A DNA stretch of 64,000 nt from Candidatus Thorarchaeota archaeon (GTDB taxonomy: Archaea > Asgardarchaeota > Thorarchaeia > Thorarchaeales > Thorarchaeaceae). Location: assembly GCA_003345545.1 (NCBI GenBank), contig PRDH01000044.1, positions 62,001-126,000 on the forward strand. Direction: 5' to 3'. Below the pieces are notes generated by a model. The model saw only the letters and a program-made list of their open reading frames with translations, searched no databases and was not told where the DNA came from. Shown in pieces: positions 45,053 through 53,515 of the stretch. Position 1 is the stretch's first letter, and the number at the start of each line of letters is the position of its first letter. The translations under genes and the position numbers were made by a program.

Positions 45053-45397
45053 CTACGCGGACTTGATGGATTCCAACTCCTCTTCTAACCCGATAATGCG
45101 CTCATTGAGCTCGAGCATAGTGTTCAACAAAAGAGAAACAAGATAGCCATAGTTGACCACGTACTTGTTCTCCTTTCGGTCGATTATGTTTGCTTCCTCG
45201 AGTCTCCGTGCCGCGTTCGTTATGGACTGCTTCGAAACTTTTCGCTCATTAACAAGTTGGTCGACAGTCTTTCTGACTTCTCTGGGCTCAACAGGTTCGC
45301 CTTTCAGACTGTTGAGAAGGCTATGGAGAACCATTAGACCAGCACTCATCCGTGGATTGGCAAGTTTCACAAAGGCAACATCAAGATCAAGTACCAT
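45053..45397 (-). CDS. winged-helix protein with C-terminal coiled coil
   Basis: A 114-residue protein with a winged-helix (about residues 35-82: REVRKTVDQLVNERKVSKQS...RRLEEANIIDRKE) and a final helix 'LLNTMLELNERIIGLEEELESI' likely to dimerise. Family not named. Two copies of the sequence GTAAACG lie in the divergent spacer upstream (45433-45439 and in the palindrome at 45509-45520), so it may regulate itself and TraB. Confidence 0.7.
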   Translation of the reverse strand: MVLDLDVAFVKLANPRMSAGLMVLHSLLNSLKGEPVEPREVRKTVDQLVNERKVSKQSITNAARRLEEANIIDRKENKYVVNYGYLVSLLLNTMLELNERIIGLEEELESIKSA

Positions 45398-45508
45398 GCA
45401 TTCGCTCCTACACGCAGGTTCGTGTGGATGTGGTAAACGCTTGGTCCGTGAAAAAGATTATCCTTAGCTATTGAAGCCCCTGAGGCCTCTTGGTACAAGT
45501 GAAAAAGA

Positions 45509-45520
45509 GTAAACGTTTAC
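45509..45520. promoter_or_regulatory. perfect palindrome, candidate operator
   Basis: GTAAACGTTTAC is a 12-bp perfect inverted repeat in the 202-bp spacer between the divergent winged-helix and TraB genes. The half-site GTAAACG is repeated at 45433-45439, 76 bp away. The arrangement suggests two binding sites for a dimeric regulator. Confidence 0.5.
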
Positions 45521-45599
45521 CATACTTGCGGATATTACAAAAGAAACATATGATGGTAGACAAGTCATTCTGTGAGTGTGACTCGTAGTGGTTGCTGAC

Positions 45600-46262
45600 A
45601 TGGATCGGATTGTCTTCGTTTCCGTGATTCATACGGATTTGGAGAGTGTTGAACACGCACGACAGGTTGTTCGCGATACAAGACCTGACGTCGTAGCAGT
45701 TGAGCTCGACCACGACCGATATCAACAACTCGTCAATCCTCCTGATATCCGGACTGGCAACCTTCCTCCTATGACAGGGAACAGCGCTCAAGACCTTATG
45801 CAGCAACTGGCAGTCCTAGAGAAGAGTCTTGGAGAGATGACTGGGTCGAATATTGGAGATGAGATGCTCGCAGCCATTGAAGAAGGTCGTGCTGTCGGAG
45901 CGAAGATTGCGCTGGTCGACAGGCCAATGCAGGTAACGATTCAGGCAATGATGAAAGTTCCACTTAGTGAGCTCTATGGACTGACAAATATCTTGCCAGA
46001 AGCAACAAAGGACATCGAGGGCAGTGGAGCCTCGCATATGTTGGAGATGCTCAAGGAGGAGGGAGCTGTCGAGGATATTATGAAGCAGTTCCAGATTGAA
46101 TTTCCAGGTCTCGCCCGGGTCTTGATTGAAGAGAGGGACCTGTATGTTGCTAAGGCACTCCGCTTCATCCTCAATGATGTGAAAGGCAACATCGTGGTCG
46201 TACTTGGAGCGGGGCACGTACAAGGAGTCAAAGCAGCCTTGGATAGACTCTGCGCGTCCTAG
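45600..46262 (+). CDS. TraB/PrgY-domain protein
   Basis: A 220-residue protein with the TraB pattern: FVSVIHTDLESVEHARQVV (GTAH-like strand and helix), DVVAVELDHDRY and a terminal GAGHVQG. The Tiki/TraB fold is metalloprotease-like, with the His/Glu residues partly kept. Many TraB proteins carry C-terminal membrane helices; this one is soluble only. ATG 45600 or GTG 45588. It overlaps the convergent hypB gene by 4 nt. Confidence 0.8.
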   Translation: MDRIVFVSVIHTDLESVEHARQVVRDTRPDVVAVELDHDRYQQLVNPPDIRTGNLPPMTGNSAQDLMQQLAVLEKSLGEMTGSNIGDEMLAAIEEGRAVGAKIALVDRPMQVTIQAMMKVPLSELYGLTNILPEATKDIEGSGASHMLEMLKEEGAVEDIMKQFQIEFPGLARVLIEERDLYVAKALRFILNDVKGNIVVVLGAGHVQGVKAALDRLCAS

Positions 46263-46924
46263 AAACCCAGAGCCTTCAGGAGATTGTCGACACCGTCTCC
46301 TGTCTTCGAACTCACTCTGAATACCGGCAAATCAGCATCTACTTCGCGAATATCCCTTACAAGTGCATCTACATCGAACTCCAGAATGTCAGCTAGATCA
46401 ATTTTGTTGATGACAACCATATCGGCTCGCTTGATAGTCAGAGGATGTTTTCTTACCATGTAAGGCCCTTCGGTCACACTGACAACGACTATCTTCTTGT
46501 CAGCACCGAGAGAGTATCCTGCTGGACAAATCAGATTGCCAACATTCTCAATGAATACGACATCGTACTTCGAGAGATCTACATCATCGAGGGCAACACG
46601 GATCATTCTTGCATCAAGATGACATGCAGTCCCGGTATTGATTTGGACTGTGTCGATTTCATGAGACCCGACCCGATCTGCATCAATAGTGGTTGCGAGG
46701 TCGCCGGCCACCATCAGGATTTGACGTCTTCCACGTAGACGGTCACAGAGAGCCTCTATTAGCTGAGTCTTCCCGGTTCCAACTGAGCCCATTATGTCGA
46801 GGACAACCAGCCCGTGCTCTCTGAACTTCTTCTTGTTCAATGCAGCAGCGTCCTCATTTGCGCCGAAAAGATCCTTTCGTATGTCTATTCCCACAGTCTT
46901 GTGCTTCTTAGGTGATCCAGTCAT
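46259..46924 (-). CDS. hypB: hydrogenase nickel-insertion GTPase HypB
   Basis: Delivers nickel to [NiFe] hydrogenase (or urease-like targets). A protein of 221 residues: P-loop DIMGSVGTGKT (about 43-53), switch 'GDLATTIDADR', the metal-site 'NTGTACHLDA' and NKIDL. The N-terminal His-rich nickel-storage stretch is absent, as in many archaeal versions. No other hyp or hydrogenase genes lie in the window. Confidence 0.93.
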   Translation of the reverse strand: MTGSPKKHKTVGIDIRKDLFGANEDAAALNKKKFREHGLVVLDIMGSVGTGKTQLIEALCDRLRGRRQILMVAGDLATTIDADRVGSHEIDTVQINTGTACHLDARMIRVALDDVDLSKYDVVFIENVGNLICPAGYSLGADKKIVVVSVTEGPYMVRKHPLTIKRADMVVINKIDLADILEFDVDALVRDIREVDADLPVFRVSSKTGDGVDNLLKALGF

Positions 46925-46930
46925 ATTGAA

Positions 46931-47491
46931 TTACGCCTCTTTTCTGTCTAATTCCTCAGTTTTCATTTCAGAGTAGATGTAAGGTCCCACAATGGGACGG
47001 ATAATCTTCTTCTCCACTACAAGAGCCATGGCAGCCCAAAGGAAAGCCTGAATCATATCGATCGTAGCCGCTATCAGATTGACGACAAGAGAATCCACAA
47101 GTGACGAGAACACGGTCATGGTCGGGATGAAACCACCGATGATTCCACTACCCAGTAACACCAATGCGTAGTATCTCATGGTGTCACGCCTGACGAAATA
47201 AATGACACAACCAGATCCAACGCCAAGGCAGATGTTCCCGAACATAGGAAGAAGTGGTACTTCTGAACCAGATAGAGCGCCTGATGCTCCGACTATTGCT
47301 CCAACTGTGATACCTCCTGGTAGTCCACCAACAATGCCTCCTAAGAGTGAGAACATGAAACCAGGTGTCAGAACAACTGCATTGGGTATCACAGGTATCT
47401 GGACTGTATATCGAACGACAATGCCGAGAGCCGCTATGACAGCTAGGGTCGTGAGTGCCACAGTGTTTCGTCTAACAGGTAAGAAGGTCAT
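46931..47491 (-). CDS. membrane protein, ECF transporter S-component-like
   Basis: A 186-residue protein with five or six membrane helices. The opening (NTVALTTLAVIAALGIVVRY) and 'VLTPGFMFSLLGGIVGGLPGG' resemble substrate-binding S components of energy-coupling-factor vitamin transporters. The vitamin is not predictable, and no EcfA/EcfT genes are in the window. ATG 47491 has GAGGAG 7 nt upstream. It lies 6 nt before hypB, with a TrmB-like regulator upstream. Confidence 0.68.
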   Translation of the reverse strand: MTFLPVRRNTVALTTLAVIAALGIVVRYTVQIPVIPNAVVLTPGFMFSLLGGIVGGLPGGITVGAIVGASGALSGSEVPLLPMFGNICLGVGSGCVIYFVRRDTMRYYALVLLGSGIIGGFIPTMTVFSSLVDSLVVNLIAATIDMIQAFLWAAMALVVEKKIIRPIVGPYIYSEMKTEELDRKEA

Positions 47492-47518
47492 GGGCTCTCT
47501 CCTCAATTGCCGGATTGA

Positions 47519-47893
47519 CTAGAGCGTCTGCGTCCAGCTCTCCAACAAGAACCTTCTGGTTGCCTTGTACCAGTCCTCCAGTCGGGCAAGAATCTGTTCT
47601 TTGACTGCCTCTGCGGATGTTGCAGTATACTCGAAGAAATATCCACCGCGTTCTATTCGGTGTGATTCACGGTCTACGAGTCCCTTAGAGTGGAGTCTAT
47701 TCAGAACTCTCTGGACAGAACTTCTATCCTTCCCAATCCTCTCTGCAATCTGCTCAACTGTCTTCGATCCAGATATTAGTGAGAAATAGACATCGAGTTC
47801 GCTATTCCTGAGACCAAATGCACAGCAAAGGAGGTCGGACGGCTTCTCAAAGCTCTTTTGAAACAGACCCACCAGAGGATTCGACGCGTTCAT
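47519..47893 (-). CDS. TrmB-like winged-helix regulator
   Basis: A 124-residue protein with 'LRNSELDVYFSLISGSKTVEQIAERIGKDRSSVQRVLNRLHSKGL' as a classic TrmB-type winged helix (about residues 28-75), then a wing with YFFEYTAT and a helix. The ATG at 47893 is chosen; the longer frame to 48010 overlaps the divergent gene. CTTATC near 47918-47923 in the minus strand may be its TATA box. The S-component-like gene follows after 27 nt. Confidence 0.8.
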   Translation of the reverse strand: MNASNPLVGLFQKSFEKPSDLLCCAFGLRNSELDVYFSLISGSKTVEQIAERIGKDRSSVQRVLNRLHSKGLVDRESHRIERGGYFFEYTATSAEAVKEQILARLEDWYKATRRFLLESWTQTL

Positions 47894-47980
47894 TGTAGTT
47901 CGAAAGGGGGAAATTTCAAGATAAGGGTTGTGCAAAGACTGTGCACAGACGGTCGTGATAATACTTCGGTTCAAAAGGTC

Positions 47981-48466
47981 TTGATTCATCTCCCAGATGG
48001 TGCACCTCACTTGGAATTCAATTCATATCGGGACGACCGCGAAGATGACCAGTGGACACGAAGAGAGATTCCTGAAAGGCGCATTCAACCAGTCAATCTT
48101 GCACCCTTGAAGGGTGCGATAGAGGCGGATCCCGTCAGGTCGAGAGTTCTGAAAGTCCTGGTTGAGGACGGATCGTGGGTCACCACAGCGGACCTACTCA
48201 GGGCAGCCAGGCAGGAGAGAGCCATTGTTGGGGCAGTCACAATCGGGACTATCCTCAACGGCCTCAATGAGCTCGTATCATCGAGGCTCATCATCAGTAG
48301 GACATCACTCACGTCTGGCATTGATTGGGCAGAGTGGCGAATCAATCCGGATTGGCTTGAGCCTACTCGAAAGCTGCTGCAGATGCTAAATCGTCCCAAG
48401 TTTCAATCAGCAAGCTCTGAAGACTTTGTAGGAAAGGCAGAGCGACTACTCAGTGACACAACCTAA
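47981..48466 (+). CDS. winged-helix-like hypothetical protein
   Basis: About 161 residues. A charged N-terminal region (DDREDDQWTRREIPERR) precedes a winged-helix-like unit (about 55-130: SRVLKVLVEDGSWVTTADLLRAARQ...). The start is uncertain: TTG 47981 has GATAATACT about 20 bp upstream, while longer frames from GTG 47930 or 47858 run into the divergent regulator. It is followed after 31 bp by an S-component-like gene, so it may control it. Confidence 0.6.
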   Translation: MIHLPDGAPHLEFNSYRDDREDDQWTRREIPERRIQPVNLAPLKGAIEADPVRSRVLKVLVEDGSWVTTADLLRAARQERAIVGAVTIGTILNGLNELVSSRLIISRTSLTSGIDWAEWRINPDWLEPTRKLLQMLNRPKFQSASSEDFVGKAERLLSDTT

Positions 48467-48471
48467 TATTC

Positions 48472-48485
48472 ACTCATTATTGAGT
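48472..48485. promoter_or_regulatory. inverted repeat upstream of the S-component-like gene
   Basis: ACTCA-TTAT-TGAGT, a 5-bp inverted repeat with 4-nt spacer, sits 13 bp before the ATG at 48498 and overlaps the expected transcription start. A repressor-type operator is possible. Confidence 0.4.
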
Positions 48486-48497
48486 AGTTAATAGAGA

Positions 48498-49187
48498 ATG
48501 GGTATATTAATAAAGAAGGTATCAAGTCAGAGGCCTATGGTAGATGCCAAAGTCGATGAATTCTCAGATACTGGTGCGGAGAGGTCGGCAGCTGATTCCG
48601 AACTCGAACTCACTAAATCTGTAGAAACCAGTGAACGCACGAAGAAAATCGCTGTCGGAGCTGTGCTGGCGGCATTGTCCGTAGCTGTGGCACCATCAGT
48701 AGGATTCATAGCTCGAATGGCGGGATGGGGCATAGCACTTTTCGACCATGTCTCTTTGTTCTGGATGGTATCGTTTGTGATAGGAGGGCCGTTAGTTGGT
48801 GCAATCAGCCTAGTAGCCGGTGCAATGGCCTTGTTCCCCTTTGATCCGTTTGCTCCGTTTGGCCCGATTTTCAAACTGGTGGCTACATTTCCAATGATGG
48901 CGATTCCATGGTTCGGTGTTCATCGATTAAGGAAGGAGATAGGAGGAGAGGCGCTGTCCAAACGAAGGTTCTATGCTACACTCATGGTGATAGCATTTCT
49001 TGTTCGCATGGCATTGATGATACCTATCAATCTCGTCTATGCGTCCATATTTATTCCCGATTGGGAAGTCAGCTATATTCTAACATTCGTAATAATACTG
49101 AACTCATTTCAGAGTTTCTGGGATGCCACGATTCCGTTTATCATTGTACATTCAACGGGAGTGTTCAAGTATTTCAAAATGTGGTAG
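48498..49187 (+). CDS. membrane protein, ECF transporter S-component-like
   Basis: A 229-residue protein. A hydrophilic N-terminus of about 48 residues precedes six membrane helices; 'KIAVGAVLAALSVAVAPSVGF' and 'VIGGPLVGAISLVAGAMALFPFDPFAPFG' resemble S components. The long hydrophilic lead is unusual; ATG 48537 would shorten it. Paired with the protein at 46931, the window carries two S-like proteins, each beside a winged-helix gene. Confidence 0.65.
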   Translation: MGILIKKVSSQRPMVDAKVDEFSDTGAERSAADSELELTKSVETSERTKKIAVGAVLAALSVAVAPSVGFIARMAGWGIALFDHVSLFWMVSFVIGGPLVGAISLVAGAMALFPFDPFAPFGPIFKLVATFPMMAIPWFGVHRLRKEIGGEALSKRRFYATLMVIAFLVRMALMIPINLVYASIFIPDWEVSYILTFVIILNSFQSFWDATIPFIIVHSTGVFKYFKMW

Positions 49188-49280
49188 GTAGAACAGGTAT
49201 AGAACAACCGGCATTCGCTTAAATAGACACAGGCAATATTGAGGGTCAGAGATAACCCGCTCTATGTTGGTGTTTGGGTT

Positions 49281-50120
49281 ATGGTACGACGCTGTGAGTT
49301 CTGTGATAGCCCAGTTCCAGCTGATGCTACGGTATGCCCAGTCTGTAGAGAGAATATTGCTGAAGAATCAGTAGAAAGACTCCTTCCTCTACTGAAACGG
49401 CCAGAACGCAAAGAAGTCCGGTTCATGAGCATCCGTGAACGGTTGTGGGGTGTTTTACGAAGACCATCAGCAACATACCGTGATATTGGTCAGAGACCGG
49501 ACGCAGCAGGACCATTCATCATCATCATAATGAATGCTGTTGTTATGATGGGACTGTTCCTGGGATTATCTTCCAAGGTAAATACCCTAGTCGTCTTGAA
49601 TGGGACTTCTGGTGAGACTGCAGAGGTCAGTGTCTTGCTCAGTCAAAGCGGGTTATCATTCGGTCTAGCAGCGATAGTTGGAATAATGCCAGGGATAATG
49701 CTGGGCATTATCTATCTCATCATTGGGACAGCCTTTGCTCATTTCGCATTCAAGTTGACCGGTGGCTCGGGAGGAAGGATGAAGACACTATCAATTGTCG
49801 GATACAGCATATTTCCAGTTGTTCTCATTCGCCTCTTGTCAATTCTCATGATTTTCATTCTGGTTCCGTCCTATCCGACTCTTGTGGATCTCAGCAACCC
49901 ATCTTCTATCTCGGCAATTGCGCAGAGCCTTGTGACTTGGGCGTATGATTTGAACATCTGGCGGATAATCGACGTGATGACGACAGGAGCAATGGTTTGG
50001 ACAGGCTTTCTGCTGATTTTTGGCATTAGAGAGGCTCACAACACTTCAACGAAGTGGGCTGTCGTTGTTGCCATCATTTGCACGATTATCTTGGGATGGA
50101 CATTTTGGCAGGTACACTAG
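49281..50120 (+). CDS. zinc-ribbon/Yip1-domain membrane protein
   Basis: About 279 residues. An N-terminal zinc ribbon (CEFC...CPVC, about 4-23) is followed by a linker, the Yip1-type lead 'RERLWGVLRRPSATYRDI', and five membrane helices (about 80-275). Yip1 proteins in eukaryotes bind Rab GTPases on Golgi membranes; the archaeal proteins have no fixed role. ATG 49281 is chosen; CTTAAATA at 49217-49224 is a likely TATA box. It converges with the prenyltransferase gene. Confidence 0.78.
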   Translation: MVRRCEFCDSPVPADATVCPVCRENIAEESVERLLPLLKRPERKEVRFMSIRERLWGVLRRPSATYRDIGQRPDAAGPFIIIIMNAVVMMGLFLGLSSKVNTLVVLNGTSGETAEVSVLLSQSGLSFGLAAIVGIMPGIMLGIIYLIIGTAFAHFAFKLTGGSGGRMKTLSIVGYSIFPVVLIRLLSILMIFILVPSYPTLVDLSNPSSISAIAQSLVTWAYDLNIWRIIDVMTTGAMVWTGFLLIFGIREAHNTSTKWAVVVAIICTIILGWTFWQVH

Positions 50121-50124
50121 GTGC

Positions 50125-51075
50125 TCAGAGATAGATCACAAAGAGCGGGATTATGACAAAGGCAATCAGACCAACGAGTGCCCCTACTTTGTCAAGAGTG
50201 CTGGCGAGTATCAGGCGCTTTCTATTCGCAGGACCTGTCAGTGGTAGGACTCCTGCGGCCATAACGATACTGTCACCTAAAAACAACAGCGGCCAGAGGG
50301 TAATGTCTGCATATCCCCATATCCAGATGAGTGTATAACTGAGGACCCCGAGGAAGTTAAGCACTCCTGCTACAACGGCAGCAGGCAAATAGCCATAGAC
50401 TCTAGCTATTGTTCGGACGTTACGAACATTATCACCTTCGACATCCTCCGCTCCTTTGATGGTTTCCCGAGCCTGCAGGATCAGAAATGCGGTGAAGAAG
50501 AACAGCCATGCTGGTATTGGAATCGGATTGACGGTGAGCGTCCCAAGTACCTCTGCATATGCAACAGACCCGTAGATCACGCCGAAGGCGAATGAGAAAG
50601 CCACCATGAAGTTGCCGGCTATTCCCAGAATCTTCACTTTGGCAGCATAGGTATACCCAATGATCTCGAAACAGAGTACGATGACCGCACTAATGGGGCG
50701 ACTTGGCAACCATGCAAAGACAACACCAAGGATGCTGAGCAGAGCAACAAACCTCCACGCCTGCCGAACAGTAAGTCGACCACTGGGTAGTGCTCTATGA
50801 GGTCTATTGATCTTGTCAACCTCGATATCGTAGATGTCGTTTACTACATTGCCTCCAGCTGCCACAACGAAATATGTAATGTATCCATAGACGAAGAGGT
50901 GTAGGAGAGAGGAAAGTCCAGGGCCCATGTTTCCCCATTGCGTACTATATGCTATGGCAATCCCAGCAATGACAGTGAGTCCACCGATAATGCAATTCTG
51001 CGGTCGAATAATCGACACAAAGGCGCCAAGGTCAATTCCGCGGGATTGTTCAGTTTCTGCCATTCTACTCTCCAT
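50125..51075 (-). CDS. geranylgeranylglyceryl-phosphate geranylgeranyltransferase (UbiA family)
   Basis: Attaches the second geranylgeranyl chain in archaeal membrane lipid synthesis (DGGGP synthase). A 316-residue protein with eight or nine membrane helices. The first Asp-rich motif is complete: NDIYDIEVDKINRPHRALPSG; the second is in 'ARETIKGAEDVEGD'. Start ATG 51075 or 51063. Divergent from the small protein at 51183. Confidence 0.92.
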   Translation of the reverse strand: MESRMAETEQSRGIDLGAFVSIIRPQNCIIGGLTVIAGIAIAYSTQWGNMGPGLSSLLHLFVYGYITYFVVAAGGNVVNDIYDIEVDKINRPHRALPSGRLTVRQAWRFVALLSILGVVFAWLPSRPISAVIVLCFEIIGYTYAAKVKILGIAGNFMVAFSFAFGVIYGSVAYAEVLGTLTVNPIPIPAWLFFFTAFLILQARETIKGAEDVEGDNVRNVRTIARVYGYLPAAVVAGVLNFLGVLSYTLIWIWGYADITLWPLLFLGDSIVMAAGVLPLTGPANRKRLILASTLDKVGALVGLIAFVIIPLFVIYL

Positions 51076-51182
51076 CCAGTATCTATGACGGACGATGGTG
51101 CAGATTAAAGACTTGTGGGCAGTTGTATAAAGACCAAATCACTGATATTCTGGGCTGGAGTTCTGATAGGAGAAGATTCACG

Positions 51183-51329
51183 ATGACTCGAAACTTACCG
51201 AGAGGCCAACTGCTCAAGTTGATCTGTATCTATACAAGGACTTGGCCGGCCATGGACTGTGCCTATCTCGTGGCTCTTGAGAAGAAGTATGGAATAGATG
51301 TCGCCATTGAAATGGACAAGGAGGAATGA
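51183..51329 (+). CDS. small hypothetical protein
   Basis: A 48-residue protein (ATG 51183) with AGGAG about 10 nt upstream, which supports translation. It ends 'AYLVALEKKYGIDVAIEMDKEE'. No family recognised. It overlaps the 5' end of the AP-endonuclease frame by 32 nt. Confidence 0.5.
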   Translation: MTRNLPRGQLLKLICIYTRTWPAMDCAYLVALEKKYGIDVAIEMDKEE

Positions 51330-52182
51330 TGTCCTGCAAAAAGCTCTCTTTGGACCTGCAGGCTATCCTGACACCGCGCGGGGAAGCCTGAAGAGAGTCT
51401 TCAAGATACTTGTGGATGCAGGAGCAACCGCCTTGGAATATGCGGCAGTCTACGGATTGCAGGCATCGGAAGGCAAGGCAAAACAAATCGGCGACCTTGC
51501 CCGACAGAGCGGAATCATGATGAGTATGCACGAAGCATATTATATCAATTTCGCATCCAAGGACCCCAAAATACGGGAGAAATCAAGACAGCGGTTAATC
51601 CATGCCCTCAGGTTCTCACCGTTGATGAGTGTGAAACGAATTGTGTTTCATCCTGGCACACAGGGCGGCATGATCCCGGCAGAGGCACATATCGTTGTGA
51701 GGGATGCCTTGAGAAGTGTCTGGGAAGAAGCTGGACGACGAGGTAGAGGAGCATTTCTGGCACCCGAAATAGCCGGCAAGATAGTCATGTACGGTTCGGT
51801 CGACCAGATCATAGCACTCTGCCACGATGTGGAAGGGTGCATTCCTACGATTGACTGGGCGCACCTGTACGCACGAAGCCAGGGCAAGATAAACGATAGA
51901 GAGAGCTATCTGAAGATTCTGGCGCAGTTCGAGAACGCACTTGGTAGTCTGTTTGTGGACAATATGCACTTTCACATTAGCGGAATCACATTCACTGAGA
52001 AGGGAGAGGTATCTCATCAACCATGCGGCGAAGAGTGGGGCCCTGACCTCCACCCGATGATGGAGATCGTGCACGAGCTTGGTTACAAGCCTACTTTCAT
52101 ATGCGAATCGCCAAATCCTCTTCAAGGAGCTTTGTTTGCCAAGTTCTTATTCGAACAGATAGAGATGGGAAGAAATGAATGA
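51298..52182 (+). CDS. AP endonuclease family 2 (endonuclease IV/xylose-isomerase-like TIM barrel)
   Basis: A 294-residue protein. Features of the Nfo/sugar-isomerase TIM barrel: 'LFGPAGYP', 'MMSMHEAYYINFAS' (metal His), 'RIVFHPGTQGG' (metal His), 'LAPEIAG' (metal Glu), 'IDWAHLYAR' (Asp, His), and NMHFHISG. It probably cuts DNA at abasic sites. The start is unsettled: ATG 51298 is the first in frame, but the only good ribosome site (AAGGAGG, 51318-51324) fits CTG 51334. Confidence 0.85.
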   Translation: MSPLKWTRRNDVLQKALFGPAGYPDTARGSLKRVFKILVDAGATALEYAAVYGLQASEGKAKQIGDLARQSGIMMSMHEAYYINFASKDPKIREKSRQRLIHALRFSPLMSVKRIVFHPGTQGGMIPAEAHIVVRDALRSVWEEAGRRGRGAFLAPEIAGKIVMYGSVDQIIALCHDVEGCIPTIDWAHLYARSQGKINDRESYLKILAQFENALGSLFVDNMHFHISGITFTEKGEVSHQPCGEEWGPDLHPMMEIVHELGYKPTFICESPNPLQGALFAKFLFEQIEMGRNE

Positions 52183-53515
52183 ATATGCCTTCGTACTGGG
52201 CTCGAACTGGTTGCTCAGCATAGCAGAACTCCTGGCACACGTACAGGACAGAGGCCTTGGAGTCACCCTCGTAGATCACTCGAGGCATATCGCTATCCTA
52301 GATGTGAAGGAGAAACTAGACAACAACCAAATCGTCGATATCCAGAGTTCACTAGGAGGGTGCTACAAGACTGGTCGAGTAATCTATAGATACGATATTG
52401 ATGTTGTTAGGAACGCGTTTCCCGTTGATGGCAAACTCACAAAGGAAGACCGTGATGAACTCATAAAGATGCCATGGCTCCCCAGGGTGTGGCAGAATCC
52501 GAGGGCGAAGAAGATCAAGTTTGGAGTAAGCACATATCCTGAGTTCGATGGCAGGTCTGCCATTCAGTACAGAAGATTCACGCGAACGATGGATGAACAA
52601 ATCAAGAGTGCCCTGATCGAAAAAGGAGCAAGGAAGGTCGATTATTTTGCCTATGACAAACCAGACAAGCGAGTGACCGAGAGAATGAACCTCGCACTCT
52701 GGCCAAAGTCAATTGCTGAGAACAATCTTCTCTTTCCCCCGAACAGCGAGATTCTTGCGGCATTCACCGCGAAGTACCTGTACTTTGCCAGAACGCTTGT
52801 CGTCTACGATTCTGCTCTCCAACAATATCGCGATGAATCACGACCATACATATCTTCTGAGATAAGTACAAGTCCAAAGATCTGCAGAACTCTGTTGAAC
52901 CTGGCAGGAGCAAGACCAGGAGATACTGTACTTGACCCGTTCTGCGGAACAGGCACACTTCTCATGGAAGCTGCCATGCTTGGAATGAAGGTCATAGGTG
53001 TAGACATTGAAAGTAACCAGGTCCAAGGCACAAAATCGAACCTAATCTGGTTCGGAAAGGACGCTGGGCAGCGAGTGGATTTTGAGGTAATTCGAGGAGA
53101 CGCTAGAGAGCTCTCAAAGCTCGTAAAGAAACGAGTTGATGCGATTGCATTCGAGCCTAGTCTAGGTCCAATCTACTCGAAGCCGCCTAAGAGAGGCGAT
53201 GTAGAGGCCAGCGTAAGAGAACTGACGGAGTTGTATCGTACAGTGCTGACCCAGGCCGCAGAGATATTACATCCAGAAGGCCGTGTTGCCATGACCATTC
53301 CTGTCATTGTCACAGACGGGGGTACGACTTCGATAGAGGTCAGAGAGATGCTCAAAGGAACAGGATTCGAAGTCTATAAGCTACTTCCTTCGGGGTTGAT
53401 TCAGAGCAGAAGTGAGGGTGACAAGAGACTGCGAATCAATCCAGATAGAGACCTTCTTCCAGAGCGTAAGAGAGGGCAGTTCGTTCAACGAGCTCTCATT
53501 GCACTAACGAAGTAA
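52175..53515 (+). CDS. Trm-G10-like RNA methyltransferase with unusual motif IV
   Basis: A 446-residue protein of the Trm11/Trm-G10 layout: an N-terminal THUMP-like/ferredoxin-like region (about 1-170) and a C-terminal Rossmann methyltransferase with DPFCGTGTLLMEAA (254-267) and GVDIES. Motif IV, normally D/N-PP-Y/F, reads EPSLG (327-331), so base contact or specificity may differ. It overlaps the AP-endonuclease stop by 8 nt. Confidence 0.82.
   Translation: MNEYAFVLGSNWLLSIAELLAHVQDRGLGVTLVDHSRHIAILDVKEKLDNNQIVDIQSSLGGCYKTGRVIYRYDIDVVRNAFPVDGKLTKEDRDELIKMPWLPRVWQNPRAKKIKFGVSTYPEFDGRSAIQYRRFTRTMDEQIKSALIEKGARKVDYFAYDKPDKRVTERMNLALWPKSIAENNLLFPPNSEILAAFTAKYLYFARTLVVYDSALQQYRDESRPYISSEISTSPKICRTLLNLAGARPGDTVLDPFCGTGTLLMEAAMLGMKVIGVDIESNQVQGTKSNLIWFGKDAGQRVDFEVIRGDARELSKLVKKRVDAIAFEPSLGPIYSKPPKRGDVEASVRELTELYRTVLTQAAEILHPEGRVAMTIPVIVTDGGTTSIEVREMLKGTGFEVYKLLPSGLIQSRSEGDKRLRINPDRDLLPERKRGQFVQRALIALTK

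Noticed and set aside
47894..48010. Longer TrmB-like frame to 48010
   Set aside because: It overlaps the divergent gene and lacks a ribosome site; ATG 47893 fits the domain boundary.
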